Shown here in pieces: positions 1 to 8,894 of a stretch of DNA of 64,000 bases (the stretch's first letter is position 1; the number at the start of each line of letters is the position of its first letter). The DNA comes from Aquisphaera giovannonii (lineage in GTDB: Bacteria; Planctomycetota; Planctomycetia; Isosphaerales; Isosphaeraceae). The notes under the pieces are model-generated. The model had not been told where the DNA came from and made no database searches. It was given only the letters and a program-made list of their open reading frames with translations. The stretch lies in the NCBI RefSeq assembly GCF_008087625.1, contig NZ_CP042997.1, positions 3,286,001 through 3,350,000 of the forward strand, read 5' to 3'. The position numbers and the translations under genes are program-made.

Positions 1-605
1 CCTCCGGGCGGGACGTGAACATCCTGGTGCTGGACACCGAGGTCTACTCGAACACCGGCGGACAGGCCTCCAAGTCCACGCCCCGCGCCGCGGTGGCGAA
101 GTTCGCCTCCGGCGGCAAGGCGGTCGGCAAGAAGGACCTGGGGATGATGGCCGTCGATTACGGGAACGTCTACGTGGCGACGGTGGCCATGGGCGCCAAC
201 CCGCTCCAGACCCTCAAGGCGTTCCGCGAGGCCGAGTCCTACCGCGGCACCTCGCTCATCATCGCCTACAGCACGTGCATCGCCCACGGCATCGACATGA
301 CGACGTCGATGAACCACCAGAAGGAGGCGATCACCTCGGGCTACTGGCCCCTCTACCGCTACGACCCCCGCGAGGCCCACGACGGCTGCAAGCCGTTCCA
401 CCTGGACAGCCGCAAGCCCACCACGTCGTTCCGCGAGTTCGCCCTCAAGGAAGGGCGGTATGCCATGCTGGCCCGCGCCAATCCCTCGCAGGCGGAGCGG
501 CTGCTCGACCTGGCCCAGAGAGACATCACCGAACGCTGGCACTTCTACGAGCAGATGGCCGGCATCGAGCGGACCGTCAGTCCGATGGAGGAGCTTGCCC
601 GATGA
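1..605 (+). CDS. nifJ: Pyruvate:ferredoxin (flavodoxin) oxidoreductase, C-terminal part
   Basis: This is the last ~201 residues of a pyruvate:ferredoxin oxidoreductase; the reading frame is already open at base 3, so the 5' part lies outside the window. The enzyme oxidatively decarboxylates pyruvate to acetyl-CoA and reduces ferredoxin or flavodoxin. The segment is the end of the thiamine-diphosphate-binding domain: it has the Mg/TPP motif TEVYSNTGGQ, the KKDLGMMA and YGNVYVA segments and the conserved ATVAMGANPLQTLKAF. The GTG at base 15 lies inside the conserved domain and is not a real start. The stop codon overlaps the next ATG (ATGA at 602-605), so the two genes should be translationally coupled. 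The NifJ assignment is firm; the physiological direction cannot be read here. Confidence 0.95.
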   Translation, partial: SGRDVNILVLDTEVYSNTGGQASKSTPRAAVAKFASGGKAVGKKDLGMMAVDYGNVYVATVAMGANPLQTLKAFREAESYRGTSLIIAYSTCIAHGIDMTTSMNHQKEAITSGYWPLYRYDPREAHDGCKPFHLDSRKPTTSFREFALKEGRYAMLARANPSQAERLLDLAQRDITERWHFYEQMAGIERTVSPMEELAR

Positions 606-1612
606 GCCCGTCAATCCGCACCAAGTACCTGGGCCTGGACCTGAAGAACCCGCTGGTGGCCTCGGCGGGCCCGCTCACGGGCAAGATCGACAGCCTCATG
701 AAGCTCGAGGAGGCCGGGGCCTCGGCCGTCGTCCTCCCCTCGCTCTTCGAGGAGCAGATCACCCGGGAGGAGGTGGAGATCGCCCTCCTCTACGACTTCA
801 ACAACGAGGGCTTCGCCGAGGCCCAGACCTACCTGCCCGAGATGCAGGACTATCACACCGGCCCCGACAACTACCTGCAACTGGTCCGCCAGGCCAAGCA
901 GGCTCTCACGGTGCCGGTGATCGGCAGCCTCAACGGCACCACCAACGGCGGCTGGATCCACTACGGCAGGATGATCGAGCAGGCCGGGGCCGACGCGCTG
1001 GAGCTGAACATCTACTTCCTGCCGACGGAGCCCGAGACGACCGCCCTGGAGGTGGAGAACCGCTACCTGGAGCTGGTGTCGGCGGTCCGCGAGGCGGTCT
1101 CGATCCCGCTGGCCGTCAAGGTCGGGCCGTTCTTCAGCTCGATGCCCAACATGGCGAAGCGGCTCTACCAGTCCGGGGCCGACGGCCTCGTCCTGTTCAA
1201 CCGCTTCCTCCAGCCGGACATCGACCTGGAGACGCTCAGCGTGGAGCCCCACCTGGTCCTCAGCAGCAGCGACGAGCTGCGGCTCCCGCTCCGCTGGATC
1301 GCCATCCTTCGGTCCTATTTCGAGAAGTCCCTGGCGGCGACCAGCGGGGTGCACGCGGCCGAGGACGTCATCAAGCTCCTGCTCGCCGGCGCCGACGTGG
1401 CGATGACAACGTCCGGCGTGCTCCGGAAGGGCCCCGGGCTGCTCTCCGAGATGCTCGTCGGCCTCCGGACCTGGCTGGAGGAGAAGGAGTACGTCTCCGT
1501 CGAGCAGATGAAGGGCTCCCTCAGCCAGCGGAACAGCCCCGACCCGGCGGCGTTCGAGCGGGCCAATTACGTGAAGGCAATCCGCTCGTATACCTCGCAG
1601 TTCGCGGGCTGA
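602..1612 (+). CDS. Dihydroorotate dehydrogenase-like FMN protein
   Basis: A 336-residue TIM-barrel protein of the dihydroorotate dehydrogenase family. Visible family features are the N-terminal LGLDLKNPLVASAGPLT strand, GSLNGTTNGGW, GADALELN, the LAVKVGPFF strand and the C-terminal GADVAMTTSGVLRKGP phosphate-binding region. The loop that carries the catalytic base in true class 1 enzymes (NxSCPN) reads NIYFLPTE here, so the usual Cys is missing. I therefore do not call it pyrD. It starts by a 4-base ATGA overlap with nifJ, and homologues beside pyruvate:ferredoxin oxidoreductase genes are a known arrangement. An FMN-dependent redox role tied to that enzyme is an inference. Confidence 0.85.
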   Translation: MSPSIRTKYLGLDLKNPLVASAGPLTGKIDSLMKLEEAGASAVVLPSLFEEQITREEVEIALLYDFNNEGFAEAQTYLPEMQDYHTGPDNYLQLVRQAKQALTVPVIGSLNGTTNGGWIHYGRMIEQAGADALELNIYFLPTEPETTALEVENRYLELVSAVREAVSIPLAVKVGPFFSSMPNMAKRLYQSGADGLVLFNRFLQPDIDLETLSVEPHLVLSSSDELRLPLRWIAILRSYFEKSLAATSGVHAAEDVIKLLLAGADVAMTTSGVLRKGPGLLSEMLVGLRTWLEEKEYVSVEQMKGSLSQRNSPDPAAFERANYVKAIRSYTSQFAG

Positions 1613-1636
1613 CGACGGCCCGAGATCCTCGCGAGG

Positions 1637-1663
1637 GGGGCCGGCGTCCGAAATGCCGGCCCC
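1637..1663 (+). terminator. GC-rich hairpin after the nifJ/DHOD-like pair
   Basis: A perfect 9-bp stem (GGGGCCGGC at 1637-1645 with GCCGGCCCC at 1655-1663) and a 9-nt loop lie 24 bases after the stop codon. There is no T-run behind it, so it may terminate weakly or protect the transcript 3' end. Confidence 0.45.
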
Positions 1664-1706
1664 GACGATTTAGGACGGATCACGACCGCCCGGATCGAGG
1701 CCCGCC

Positions 1707-2537
1707 TTGCCCACCATCGCGATCGACGACCTGGAAGACCCCCGGATCGCCGCCTATCGGAGCCTCAAGGCGACGAACGCGACGCGGGGGCTCGACCACT
1801 TCGTCGTCGAGGGGGACAAGCTCGTCGACCGCCTCCTGCGGAGCCGCTTCCCGGTGGAGTCCATCCTCGCCACCGATCGCTTCGCGGCGAAGCACGGCGG
1901 GCAGCTCCCGGACGGCCTGCCCCTCTACGTCGTCCCCTTCGGGCTCGTCCACGAGCTCGTCGGATTCCCGTTCCACCGGGGCGTCCTCGCCTGCGGCCGG
2001 CGCCTGCCCTGGCCTCCCGCGGGGGAGATCGTCGGGCGCGGAGGGCGAAGCATGACCCTCGCCATCTGCCCGAAGATCAGCAACCCCGAGAACCTCGGGG
2101 CGATCGCGCGCATCGGCGACGTCCTGGGGATCGACGGCATCCTCACGGGGCCGAGCTGCCCGGATCCCCTCTCCAGGCGCGTGCTGCGGGTCTCGATGGG
2201 CTCGGCGCTGTCGCTGCCAATCCTCGTGGAAGAACACCTCGGACAGGCCGTCGACCGGCTCGTCGACGAGTCCGGCCTGGCCCTGTGGGCGGCGGTCGCC
2301 GACGGGTCCGCGGATCCCTTCGACCGGCACCGCCGCCCCGCGCGGCTGGGCCTGGTCCTGGGCGACGAGGACGAGGGGGTGGAGGCCGCCTGGCTCGCCC
2401 GGTGCGAGCGTTCGATCACGATCCCCATGCGACCGGGCGCCGGCTCGTTGAACGTCGCCGTCGCGGCGGGGATCCTGCTCTATCACCTGGCCGGGGATCG
2501 ACGCGGCACGCGGGACGGCTCGGCGCCGCCCGCGTGA
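1707..2537 (+). CDS. SpoU/TrmH-family RNA 2'-O-methyltransferase
   Basis: A 276-residue SPOUT methyltransferase that would transfer a methyl group from SAM to a ribose 2'-OH of tRNA or rRNA. The three SpoU motifs are in order: NPENLGAIARIGDVLGIDGI (motif 1), LGLVLGDEDEGV (motif 2) and IPMRPGAGSLNVAVAAGILLY (motif 3, the trefoil knot). An N-terminal substrate-binding region (ATRGLDHFVVEGDKLVDRLL) precedes it, as in TrmH/RlmB-like proteins. The start is TTG at 1707, with GAGG 6 bases upstream; no better in-frame start precedes the conserved N-terminus. The RNA target cannot be told from the sequence. Confidence 0.9.
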   Translation: MPTIAIDDLEDPRIAAYRSLKATNATRGLDHFVVEGDKLVDRLLRSRFPVESILATDRFAAKHGGQLPDGLPLYVVPFGLVHELVGFPFHRGVLACGRRLPWPPAGEIVGRGGRSMTLAICPKISNPENLGAIARIGDVLGIDGILTGPSCPDPLSRRVLRVSMGSALSLPILVEEHLGQAVDRLVDESGLALWAAVADGSADPFDRHRRPARLGLVLGDEDEGVEAAWLARCERSITIPMRPGAGSLNVAVAAGILLYHLAGDRRGTRDGSAPPA

Positions 2538-2548
2538 CGGGCCGCGGC

Positions 2549-3220
2549 TCAATTCCCCTGGGGCCCCGCGACCTCGCCGCGGGCCGGGGCGGGGCGGAGG
2601 CCGAGCCGATGGAATTCCTGCTCCAGGCGCTTGCGGATGAGCTGGAGCTTGAGCTCGACGGCGCGCACGGTCCGGTTGATCATCGAGGCGATCTCGGCGT
2701 TGGTGAAGCCCTCCAGCTTCCAGACGACGATCCGACGCTGCTCCTCCGGCAGCATGTCCAGGATCCGGGTGACCTCCTCGACCACGGCGACCTGCTCCTC
2801 GGGGCCGGGCTGGTGCCGGTCCTCGTGGTCGAGGAGCCAGGGGGGCGAACGGTCGTCGTCGTGCGAGGCCGGACGGTCCGGCCTCTCCTTCCGGAAATCG
2901 CGGCGTTCCGCCATGTGGCGATGCGCCGTATTCACGACCTTGCACATCGTGATCCGGACCAGGAGTTTCCAGAGCTCCTTGCGGCTGGCCGGGGCCGCCT
3001 TGCCTTCGAATTGCCCCCTGAAGAAGCTCGCGAACATGCTCTGGAGAATGTCGTGCTCGTCCTCCCGCCGCAGGATGCGGTCGTCCAGGTGGCGGCGCAC
3101 CAGGACCTTCAGGCGGGGCGAGAATCGCTCCCAGATGATCCGCGCGGCCTCGTCCCTCAGGGTCGCGTCCGGCGACCGCAGGTGGTAGACGACGTGGGTC
3201 AGGGATCCTTCGGTTTCCAT
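2549..3220 (-). CDS. ECF-type RNA polymerase sigma factor
   Basis: A 223-residue sigma-70-family factor. Region 2 is seen around HDILQSMFASFFRGQFEG. Region 4 is LPEEQRRIVVWKLEGFTNAEIASMINRTVRAVELKLQLIRKRLE, with its helix-turn-helix, cited here only as consecutive pieces of the region. A His/Arg/Asp-rich acidic linker joins the two. I chose the ATG at 3220, which is preceded by a G-rich stretch, because the 13 extra residues available upstream look non-coding. No anti-sigma gene is adjacent. The gene is divergent from an FHA-GAF-SpoIIE phosphatase, and the 450-base gap between them could hold shared control sites. Promoter specificity is unknown. Confidence 0.88.
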   Translation of the reverse strand: METEGSLTHVVYHLRSPDATLRDEAARIIWERFSPRLKVLVRRHLDDRILRREDEHDILQSMFASFFRGQFEGKAAPASRKELWKLLVRITMCKVVNTAHRHMAERRDFRKERPDRPASHDDDRSPPWLLDHEDRHQPGPEEQVAVVEEVTRILDMLPEEQRRIVVWKLEGFTNAEIASMINRTVRAVELKLQLIRKRLEQEFHRLGLRPAPARGEVAGPQGN

Positions 3221-3667
3221 GGCTGTCCCCCGGGACGTGAGGATGTGCGACCGCGGCACGATGGCCCGACGGACTGCAACCGACGGGCTGAGAGGAGATC
3301 ACCGTTGATCGGCCGTCCCCGCCAAATTGGACTCAAATCGCCCCGCGCGGGCCGAACGGTAAGGACCGAGGTGCCGATCCGTAGTGAAGATCGGCCTCCC
3401 TCGCCCATCGAACCAAGGAACGATGAGATGATAAGGAGTGCCAACCGGTCATGCCAATGAAAACCGAGAAAAAGCCCGGAAAGCTCGATCAGTCGTGATG
3501 GCCGAGCCCATCGAGGAATCGGGGAGGATGTGCGTCGATTGGGCTCGTCTTGGGGGCCTGCGCATGGGAACTTGATGTCGAGGAGGGTGGCATGCCGCCG
3601 TCGCCGCGCGTGGACGGGCGTCGCGGCTCGGGGGATGAATGACAGGCCCGTCCCGGGGACTTCCGCG
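3221..3667. other. Intergenic region between divergent sigma factor and FHA phosphatase genes
   Basis: About 450 bases without a convincing gene. Short open frames exist on both strands but show no family features. It must contain the promoters for both divergent genes; I could not pick a confident -35/-10 pair. Confidence 0.5.
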
Positions 3668-5347
3668 ATGATTTCCGACCAGAGCATCGTCCCGACGCTC
3701 CAGATCCTCAGCGGGCCCCACGCCGGCCGGCTCTACAAGATCGACCGGGACGTGCTCGTGATCGGCCGCAACACCGACTGCGACCTGATCCTCGAGCCGA
3801 AGTCCGTCTCGCGACGGCATGCGGCCGTCGTCCGGAGGGAGGCCGACTATGTCATCAAGGACCTCAACAGCACGCGGGGGACGTTCGTCAACGGGGTCCG
3901 GCTCGCCCAGCCCGCGGTCCTGAAGAACGGGAACGTCATCCAGATCGGCGAGCTCCAGCTCTACTTCAAGACGAACGCCGTGCAGATCCAGGACGACTCC
4001 TCGGAGCCTTCCACGGTGTTCGCCACCATGGACATGCCCAGGGAGGACGCCCGCTTCGAGGCCGTCGTCCGGCCGGAGGAGAAGCTGCGGGCCCTGCACC
4101 GCATCGGCCGGTCGCTGGGGGCCACGCTCGAGCTGAGCGCCGTGCTGGACAAGGTCCTGGCGGCGCTGTTCGAGATCTTCCCGGCCGCGGAGCGGGGCTT
4201 CGTCCTGCTGGAGGACCGCACCCGCGGCATCCTCACCCCGGAGGCCATCCGCACGCGATCGGGCACGCCCGGGAATCCGAAGATCAGCAAGTCCATCCTC
4301 CAGCGCGTCCTGAACGACGGCAAGGCGATCCTGAGCAAGGACCTCCCCTCCGAGTTCCCCAACAGCGAGAGCGTCAGCGAGGGGCGGATCACCTCGCTCA
4401 TGTGCGTGCCGCTCCTGGACCACCAGCAGCACCCCATCGGGATCATCCAGATCGACACCCGGACCGGCCGCACCCATTTCGAGCAGGACGACCTGGACCT
4501 CCTCGTGTCGGTCGCCGGCCAGGTGAGCGTGGCGGTCCAGAACGCGCGGCTGCATCACGACCTGATCAAGCAGCACGAGCTCGAGCAGGAGCTCCAGTAC
4601 GCCCGCGAGGTGATGCAGGCCCTCCTCCCCGAGCGGCCCAAGAGCGTCTCGGGCTACGAATTCTGGGACCACTACGAGCCGGCCCGCCACGTGGGGGGCG
4701 ACTATTACGGCTTCATCCCCCTCTATGGCCCCCGCGACGACCGCAAGCAGCCGGCCCGGCGCTGGGCCATCGCGATCGGCGACGTGGTCGGCAAGGGCCT
4801 CCCGGCCGCCCTCCTGACGGCTCGCCTGTCCGCGGAGATCCGGCTGTTCCTGCAGGGCGAGGGGGACCCGGCCTGGGTCGTCTCCCGCCTCAATCAGCAG
4901 CTCATCGAGAACGGCGTGCTGGACATGTACATCACGTTCCTGCTGATCATTCTGGACGTGGAGACCAGCCGGATCCAGCTCGCGAACGCGGGCCATCCCC
5001 ACCCGCTCCTGAGGCGCACCGACGGCCAGGTCGTGGAGCTGGGCAAGGAGGCGTCCGGCCTCCCCCTGGCGATCGCGCCGGACGGCCCTTATGAGTCGTG
5101 GGAGGCCACGCTCCAGCCCGGCGAATCCGTCGTCCTGTTCACCGACGGCGTGACCGACGCCATGGACCAGACCAACGGCCGATTCGGCGACAAGCGCCTC
5201 CGCCAGATCATCGCCGCGACGCCCGGCGGACCGACGCCGATCGGCGAGACCATCCTCCACCAGGTCCAGGAGCACTCGTCGGGCCGCACCCAGTTCGACG
5301 ACATCACCATCGTGACGTTCGGCCGCCGCCCGGCCGCCGGGGGATGA
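3668..5347 (+). CDS. FHA-GAF-SpoIIE (PP2C) serine phosphatase
   Basis: A 559-residue cytoplasmic signalling protein with three domains. Residues ~10-105 are an FHA phosphothreonine-binding domain (GRNTDCDLIL, SVSRRHAAVV, LNSTRGTFVNG). Residues ~135-290 are a GAF sensor domain. Residues ~300-555 are a PP2C/SpoIIE phosphatase (LQYAREVMQALLP, VGGDYYG, GDVVGKGLPAALL, LANAGHPHPLL, VLFTDGVTDAMD, DDITIVTF). Such proteins commonly dephosphorylate STAS anti-sigma antagonists. I prefer the ATG at 3668, which has GGGGA 8 bases upstream; an ATG at 3635 is possible. A STAS protein lies 9 kb away at 14019, but no direct link is shown. Confidence 0.93.
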   Translation: MISDQSIVPTLQILSGPHAGRLYKIDRDVLVIGRNTDCDLILEPKSVSRRHAAVVRREADYVIKDLNSTRGTFVNGVRLAQPAVLKNGNVIQIGELQLYFKTNAVQIQDDSSEPSTVFATMDMPREDARFEAVVRPEEKLRALHRIGRSLGATLELSAVLDKVLAALFEIFPAAERGFVLLEDRTRGILTPEAIRTRSGTPGNPKISKSILQRVLNDGKAILSKDLPSEFPNSESVSEGRITSLMCVPLLDHQQHPIGIIQIDTRTGRTHFEQDDLDLLVSVAGQVSVAVQNARLHHDLIKQHELEQELQYAREVMQALLPERPKSVSGYEFWDHYEPARHVGGDYYGFIPLYGPRDDRKQPARRWAIAIGDVVGKGLPAALLTARLSAEIRLFLQGEGDPAWVVSRLNQQLIENGVLDMYITFLLIILDVETSRIQLANAGHPHPLLRRTDGQVVELGKEASGLPLAIAPDGPYESWEATLQPGESVVLFTDGVTDAMDQTNGRFGDKRLRQIIAATPGGPTPIGETILHQVQEHSSGRTQFDDITIVTFGRRPAAGG

Positions 5348-5359
5348 GATCCCGGCGGG

Positions 5360-6394
5360 TCAATCGTCGCCCCGCGGCCCTTCCAGGCCGAGCTTCTCCC
5401 GGAGGAGCGAGTTCAGACGAGGGTGTGCCTCGTGGTCGCGTACGTCGAGCGCCCGCACGCCGGCCAGCTTCTCGATGAGGGCGGCCCCGGCCGCGGTCTT
5501 CGTCGCCGGGCCGGTGACGAGATCCGGCCGGACGCCGAACGCCGTCATCACGCCGAGCGAGGCGTACGGGTCGCCCACGCTCAGGATCGTCATCCGAACG
5601 CTCGACTCGATCAGCGAGATGGCCGTGTCGCTGTTGTACGCCTCCAGCGGCGATGCGCCGGTCTCGACCACCGCCACGTCGGGGTGCAGCTCGTCGATCC
5701 GCCCGATCAGCGGCATCATGGCGTCGCGATAGGCATCGGCGGGACCGATGGTGGAGGGGAGGCCCGCGTCCACGAAATCGAACGCGTGGTCGGCCCCTTC
5801 GTCCCGCATCGACAGCAGGTCGTTGTACCGCCCCGCCCCGGTCAGCTTGGCCCCGACGACCCGCAGGCCGGCCCGGCTGAGCAGGCGGATGATCACGCGG
5901 GCGGTCGCGGTCTTGCCCGCGGACATCGACGACCCGATGATCAGGACCGTCGGGACGCCCAGCACCCGGAGCGGGCCCCGGATCGCGAAGTCCGCCATCC
6001 GCGTCGGCTCCCCCCCGAGGAAGACGTGACCCCGGTACGACAGGGGCAGCATCGGGGGGAGCAGGGCCGAGCGCATCTGGCAGAGCCCGAGGATGCCCCC
6101 CTCGGTCAGGGCGTGCATCCGCCCGTCGGGTCCGATGGCCTCCCAGTCCCCCGTCCCTTCGAGCGTGGCGAATCGCTTGCCGAGCGCGCCGATCACCAGG
6201 TCGCCGCGATCCGCCTCCACGAGGCGGCCGTTGCAGAGCTCCAGGCGGGTGCTCGCCGGGCCGGGGTCTTCCACCTCCGCCAGGACGTAGTCGCCGGTGC
6301 CCCACCTCGACCGTTCGAGCGGCCGGATGGTGCAGGGAGACTTCGACAGGGGCGAGATTCGCGTGACGGACGCGTGCAGGTGCGGGGTGGCCAT
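5360..6394 (-). CDS. P-loop NTPase of unknown function (MobB/BioD-like fold or DUF1611-like)
   Basis: A 344-residue protein. The N-terminal ~130 residues look like a beta-rich domain (GDYVLAEV, NGRLVEADRGDLVIGALG). A P-loop NTPase domain follows, with a Walker A motif in IIGSSMSAGKTATARVIIRL and downstream VVGAKLTGAGRYNDLLSMRD, VAVVETGASPLEAYNSDTA and GVMTAFGVRPDLVTGPA. The architecture resembles DUF1611 and dethiobiotin-synthetase/MobB-type enzymes, but the Walker A differs from the usual GTDxxxGK pattern, so the family is uncertain. No substrate can be assigned. The ATG at 6394 is divergent from the ABC1 kinase gene with only 108 bases between the two starts. Confidence 0.7.
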   Translation of the reverse strand: MATPHLHASVTRISPLSKSPCTIRPLERSRWGTGDYVLAEVEDPGPASTRLELCNGRLVEADRGDLVIGALGKRFATLEGTGDWEAIGPDGRMHALTEGGILGLCQMRSALLPPMLPLSYRGHVFLGGEPTRMADFAIRGPLRVLGVPTVLIIGSSMSAGKTATARVIIRLLSRAGLRVVGAKLTGAGRYNDLLSMRDEGADHAFDFVDAGLPSTIGPADAYRDAMMPLIGRIDELHPDVAVVETGASPLEAYNSDTAISLIESSVRMTILSVGDPYASLGVMTAFGVRPDLVTGPATKTAAGAALIEKLAGVRALDVRDHEAHPRLNSLLREKLGLEGPRGDD

Positions 6395-6439
6395 GGTCGG
6401 GTCCTCGGCGTGCGATGGCCCGGCGGGCGCATCCGATGC

Positions 6440-6445
6440 TACAAT
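6440..6445 (+). promoter_or_regulatory. Candidate -10 box (TACAAT) for the ABC1 kinase gene
   Basis: TACAAT in the context GCTACAATATGACA, 57 bases before the ATG at 6503. No good -35 box is visible 16-18 bases upstream. Confidence 0.4.
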
Positions 6446-6502
6446 ATGACAGTCGCCCGCCCCCGGCAATCCGGCGACGACCCGGGCGACCCGGAGCCCA
6501 TC

Positions 6503-7999
6503 ATGACGGACTGGGACTGGCTCATCGGCGATGCCGTCATCGGGTCGATCCTGCCCCCCGAATACGCCCGCTACCGGCGGCCGGTCGTCGAGGGCCTCCG
6601 CCACTTCCTGGGCCGCCTGCGGGCCGGCGAGATCGCGGGCATCCTGGCCGGCCAGGCCGCGCTCGGACCGACGGCCACGGCCGAGGAGAGGCTGGTGGAC
6701 CTGGCGGAGCGCTGCCCGGTCCTGCACAAGATCGGCCAGGTGCTGGCCCGGGACCGGAGGCTTTCCGCCGAGCTGAGGCGACACCTCCAGCGGCTGGAGT
6801 CGCTCCCGCCGACGACGCCGGTCGCGGCCATCGAGGCCGTCCTCGCGGCCGAGCTCGGCCGGCTGGATCGCCTGGGAGTGACCCTGGAGCCCCCGGCGCT
6901 CGCGGAGGCGAGCGTGGCGGTGGTGATACCCTTCAGCCGCCACGCCGGGCCCGAGCCTCGCCGCGGCGTCTTCAAGGTCCTCAGGCCGGGCATCGAGGAG
7001 AAGCTGTCTCGCGAGCTCCGCTCGCTGGAGGACATCGGGGCGTTCCTGGATGACTCCTGTGCCCGCTTCGAGATCCCGGCCCTCGAGTACCGCGAGGTCT
7101 TCGAGCAGGTGCGCGAGTCGCTGGTCTCCGAGGTGGACCTTGCCGGCGAGCAGGATCACCTCCGCCGGGCGGCGGCGATCTACGCGGACGCGCCGGACGT
7201 CGTCATACCTCGCGTCCTCCCGTATTGCTCGCCCAGGGTCACGGCCATGGAATGGGTCGACGGGCGGAAGGTGACCGATGCCGGCCCGCTGAGTCCCGGA
7301 CACCGCCGACGCCTGGCCGAGGTCGTCATCGAGTCCCTCATCGCGGCCCCGGCCCTCTCGACGGACGAGGACGCGATTTTCCACGCGGATCCGCATGCGG
7401 GCAATCTGCTCGCGACGCCCGATCGGCGGCTTGCCATCCTCGACTGGAGCCTCGCCGGGCGTCTCGGCCGGGGCGATCGCGCGGCGATGACGCAGGTCAT
7501 GCTCGGCGGCCTCACGCTCGATCCCGGCTCCGTCCGAGACGGCCTCCGCGGCCTCTCGGCGGACGGTCGACTCGACGATCCCGCATTGGCTGCCGTGACC
7601 GCAGAGCATTTGCGGACGCTCCGGCACGGCGGCTTCCCCGGTTTCTCCTGGCTGATGGGGCTGGTCGACGACGCGGTCCTCCGCGCGAGGCTCAGGGCCC
7701 ACTCGGGGCTGATGCTCTTCCGCAAGGTGCTTCACACCCTGGAGGGCGTCGTCGCCGACATCTCCCCGGATGTCCAGGCGGACCGCGTCCTGCCCGCCAT
7801 CTTCCTGCGCCGGTTCGTCTCGGAGATCCCCGCCCGCCTGGCGGCCCCGTACCGGTCCCGCCGCTTCGGGACCGGGCTCTCCAACGAGGACCTGGCGATC
7901 CTCCTCGTGCAGCTCTCCTCGACGCCCGCCCGGGCATTCGTCGAGAATACGCTCGAGCTGCTCGCGGCCCTCGGCGGACGTCCCGAGCCGGGACTGTGA
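6503..7999 (+). CDS. ABC1/UbiB-family atypical kinase
   Basis: A 498-residue member of the ABC1/ADCK/UbiB atypical kinase family. The signature K-x-G-Q stretch appears as LHKIGQVLARD. The nucleotide-binding lysine is in FKVLRPGIEEKL (K158). The catalytic loop is HADPHAGNLL (H294 onward) and the metal-binding segment is LDWSLAGRLGRGD, where DFG is replaced by DWS. Family members act on ubiquinone or other isoprenoid lipid metabolism, probably as ATPases. The ATG at 6503 begins the conserved part; an ATG at 6446 would overlap the candidate -10 box. It stands alone between a divergent NTPase gene and a convergent DUF2934 gene. Confidence 0.88.
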   Translation: MTDWDWLIGDAVIGSILPPEYARYRRPVVEGLRHFLGRLRAGEIAGILAGQAALGPTATAEERLVDLAERCPVLHKIGQVLARDRRLSAELRRHLQRLESLPPTTPVAAIEAVLAAELGRLDRLGVTLEPPALAEASVAVVIPFSRHAGPEPRRGVFKVLRPGIEEKLSRELRSLEDIGAFLDDSCARFEIPALEYREVFEQVRESLVSEVDLAGEQDHLRRAAAIYADAPDVVIPRVLPYCSPRVTAMEWVDGRKVTDAGPLSPGHRRRLAEVVIESLIAAPALSTDEDAIFHADPHAGNLLATPDRRLAILDWSLAGRLGRGDRAAMTQVMLGGLTLDPGSVRDGLRGLSADGRLDDPALAAVTAEHLRTLRHGGFPGFSWLMGLVDDAVLRARLRAHSGLMLFRKVLHTLEGVVADISPDVQADRVLPAIFLRRFVSEIPARLAAPYRSRRFGTGLSNEDLAILLVQLSSTPARAFVENTLELLAALGGRPEPGL

Positions 8000-8027
8000 C
8001 TCGATCGATCCCGGGGCGGGCGGGGCG

Positions 8028-8894
8028 TCAGAACAGCCGGAACCGTCGAGCCCGGACCGGCTCGTCCGAGGGCGCCAGCGGGAGGACCAGGCACGTGGCC
8101 GCGTGCACGTCCCCCTCGCCCCCCGTGGTGAACGACCGCTGGGGCATCTTGAGCCCCTCTCCCTCCTGGTCCTCGTCGCGGGTGCAGAGCGGCAGATGGA
8201 CCTGGAGGATGGTCCGCCCCGAGCCGAGGAAGAAGAGCATGTAGGGATAGGGCGCCTCGTCGTCGGTCCGGCGGGCCAGCATGGCCCAGGCCCCGTCGCC
8301 GCCGTGCCTCGTCTGGTAGAGGAGGCAGCTCACGCCCCCGAAGAGGCCGCCGTCGAAGTCGTGGTCCGGGTTGGCGACCCACTCGATCGTGTCGTTGAAA
8401 TCCGCGAGGTCGGCATCCGGCATCATGGCGAGCGCGATCCGGGCCAGGGCCTTGTAGGCGGGTATGGGGATCGCCGTCGGGATCCGGAGGTCGCGTCGGG
8501 CCGCCCCGTCGCCGCGGAGGCCTTCCAGCGTCCCCCAGAAGGCCGCCAGCTCCCTGTCGAGCGAGCCCGCGAGCTGCTCGAAGCAGGCGTCGCAGATCTC
8601 GCGGGTCGTGGGGGAAGGCGAGTCGAGGAAGTCGGGCAGGATCGGACGGACGAACGAGAAGGCCGCCCGGGGCGCCGATTGCTCGCAGAACCGGCATCGC
8701 GGCCGCCTCTCGGCGCCGACCGGCTTCGGCCGCGACTCGCCGCGCTCGATCTCCGCGATCGTCGCGTAGTTGAGGTCGAACACGAGGTCCATCCGGGCGG
8801 CGATCCAGTCCTCCCGGTCGTTGCCGTGCTGCCACCGGCGACGCTCCCAACGCTCGTACGCACGCTTCTCGATCTGCTGGTCGCTGGGTTCCAT
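8028..8894 (-). CDS. DUF2934-domain hypothetical protein with a zinc-ribbon-like segment
   Basis: A 288-residue protein. Residues ~7-35 match the short DUF2934 motif (EKRAYERWERRRWQHGNDREDW), a planctomycete-rich N-terminal module quoted here in two parts: EKRAYERWERRRW then QHGNDREDW. Two cysteine pairs follow, CRFCEQSAPR and ICDACFEQL, spaced like a zinc ribbon or HNH-type metal site. The C-terminal half has no motif I recognise. There is no signal peptide. The ATG at 8894 has AAGGAA 8 bases upstream. The gene is convergent with the ABC1 kinase gene. The function is unknown. Confidence 0.75.
   Translation of the reverse strand: MEPSDQQIEKRAYERWERRRWQHGNDREDWIAARMDLVFDLNYATIAEIERGESRPKPVGAERRPRCRFCEQSAPRAAFSFVRPILPDFLDSPSPTTREICDACFEQLAGSLDRELAAFWGTLEGLRGDGAARRDLRIPTAIPIPAYKALARIALAMMPDADLADFNDTIEWVANPDHDFDGGLFGGVSCLLYQTRHGGDGAWAMLARRTDDEAPYPYMLFFLGSGRTILQVHLPLCTRDEDQEGEGLKMPQRSFTTGGEGDVHAATCLVLPLAPSDEPVRARRFRLF

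Noticed and set aside
15-605. GTG at base 15 as the start of a short independent gene
   Set aside because: It lies within the conserved TPP-binding domain of NifJ and the frame is open to the window edge.
3286-3310. A GGCTGAGAGGAG stretch resembling the start of a TPP riboswitch upstream of the FHA gene
   Set aside because: The rest of the THI box (ACCC...GAACCTGAT...GGGTAAT) is absent downstream and neither neighbouring gene is thiamin-related.
5395-7735. A 791-codon open frame on the minus strand covering the ABC1 kinase gene
   Set aside because: Only its 3' end (5360-6394) is a real gene; the rest is a GC-rich shadow of the ABC1 kinase with no family features.
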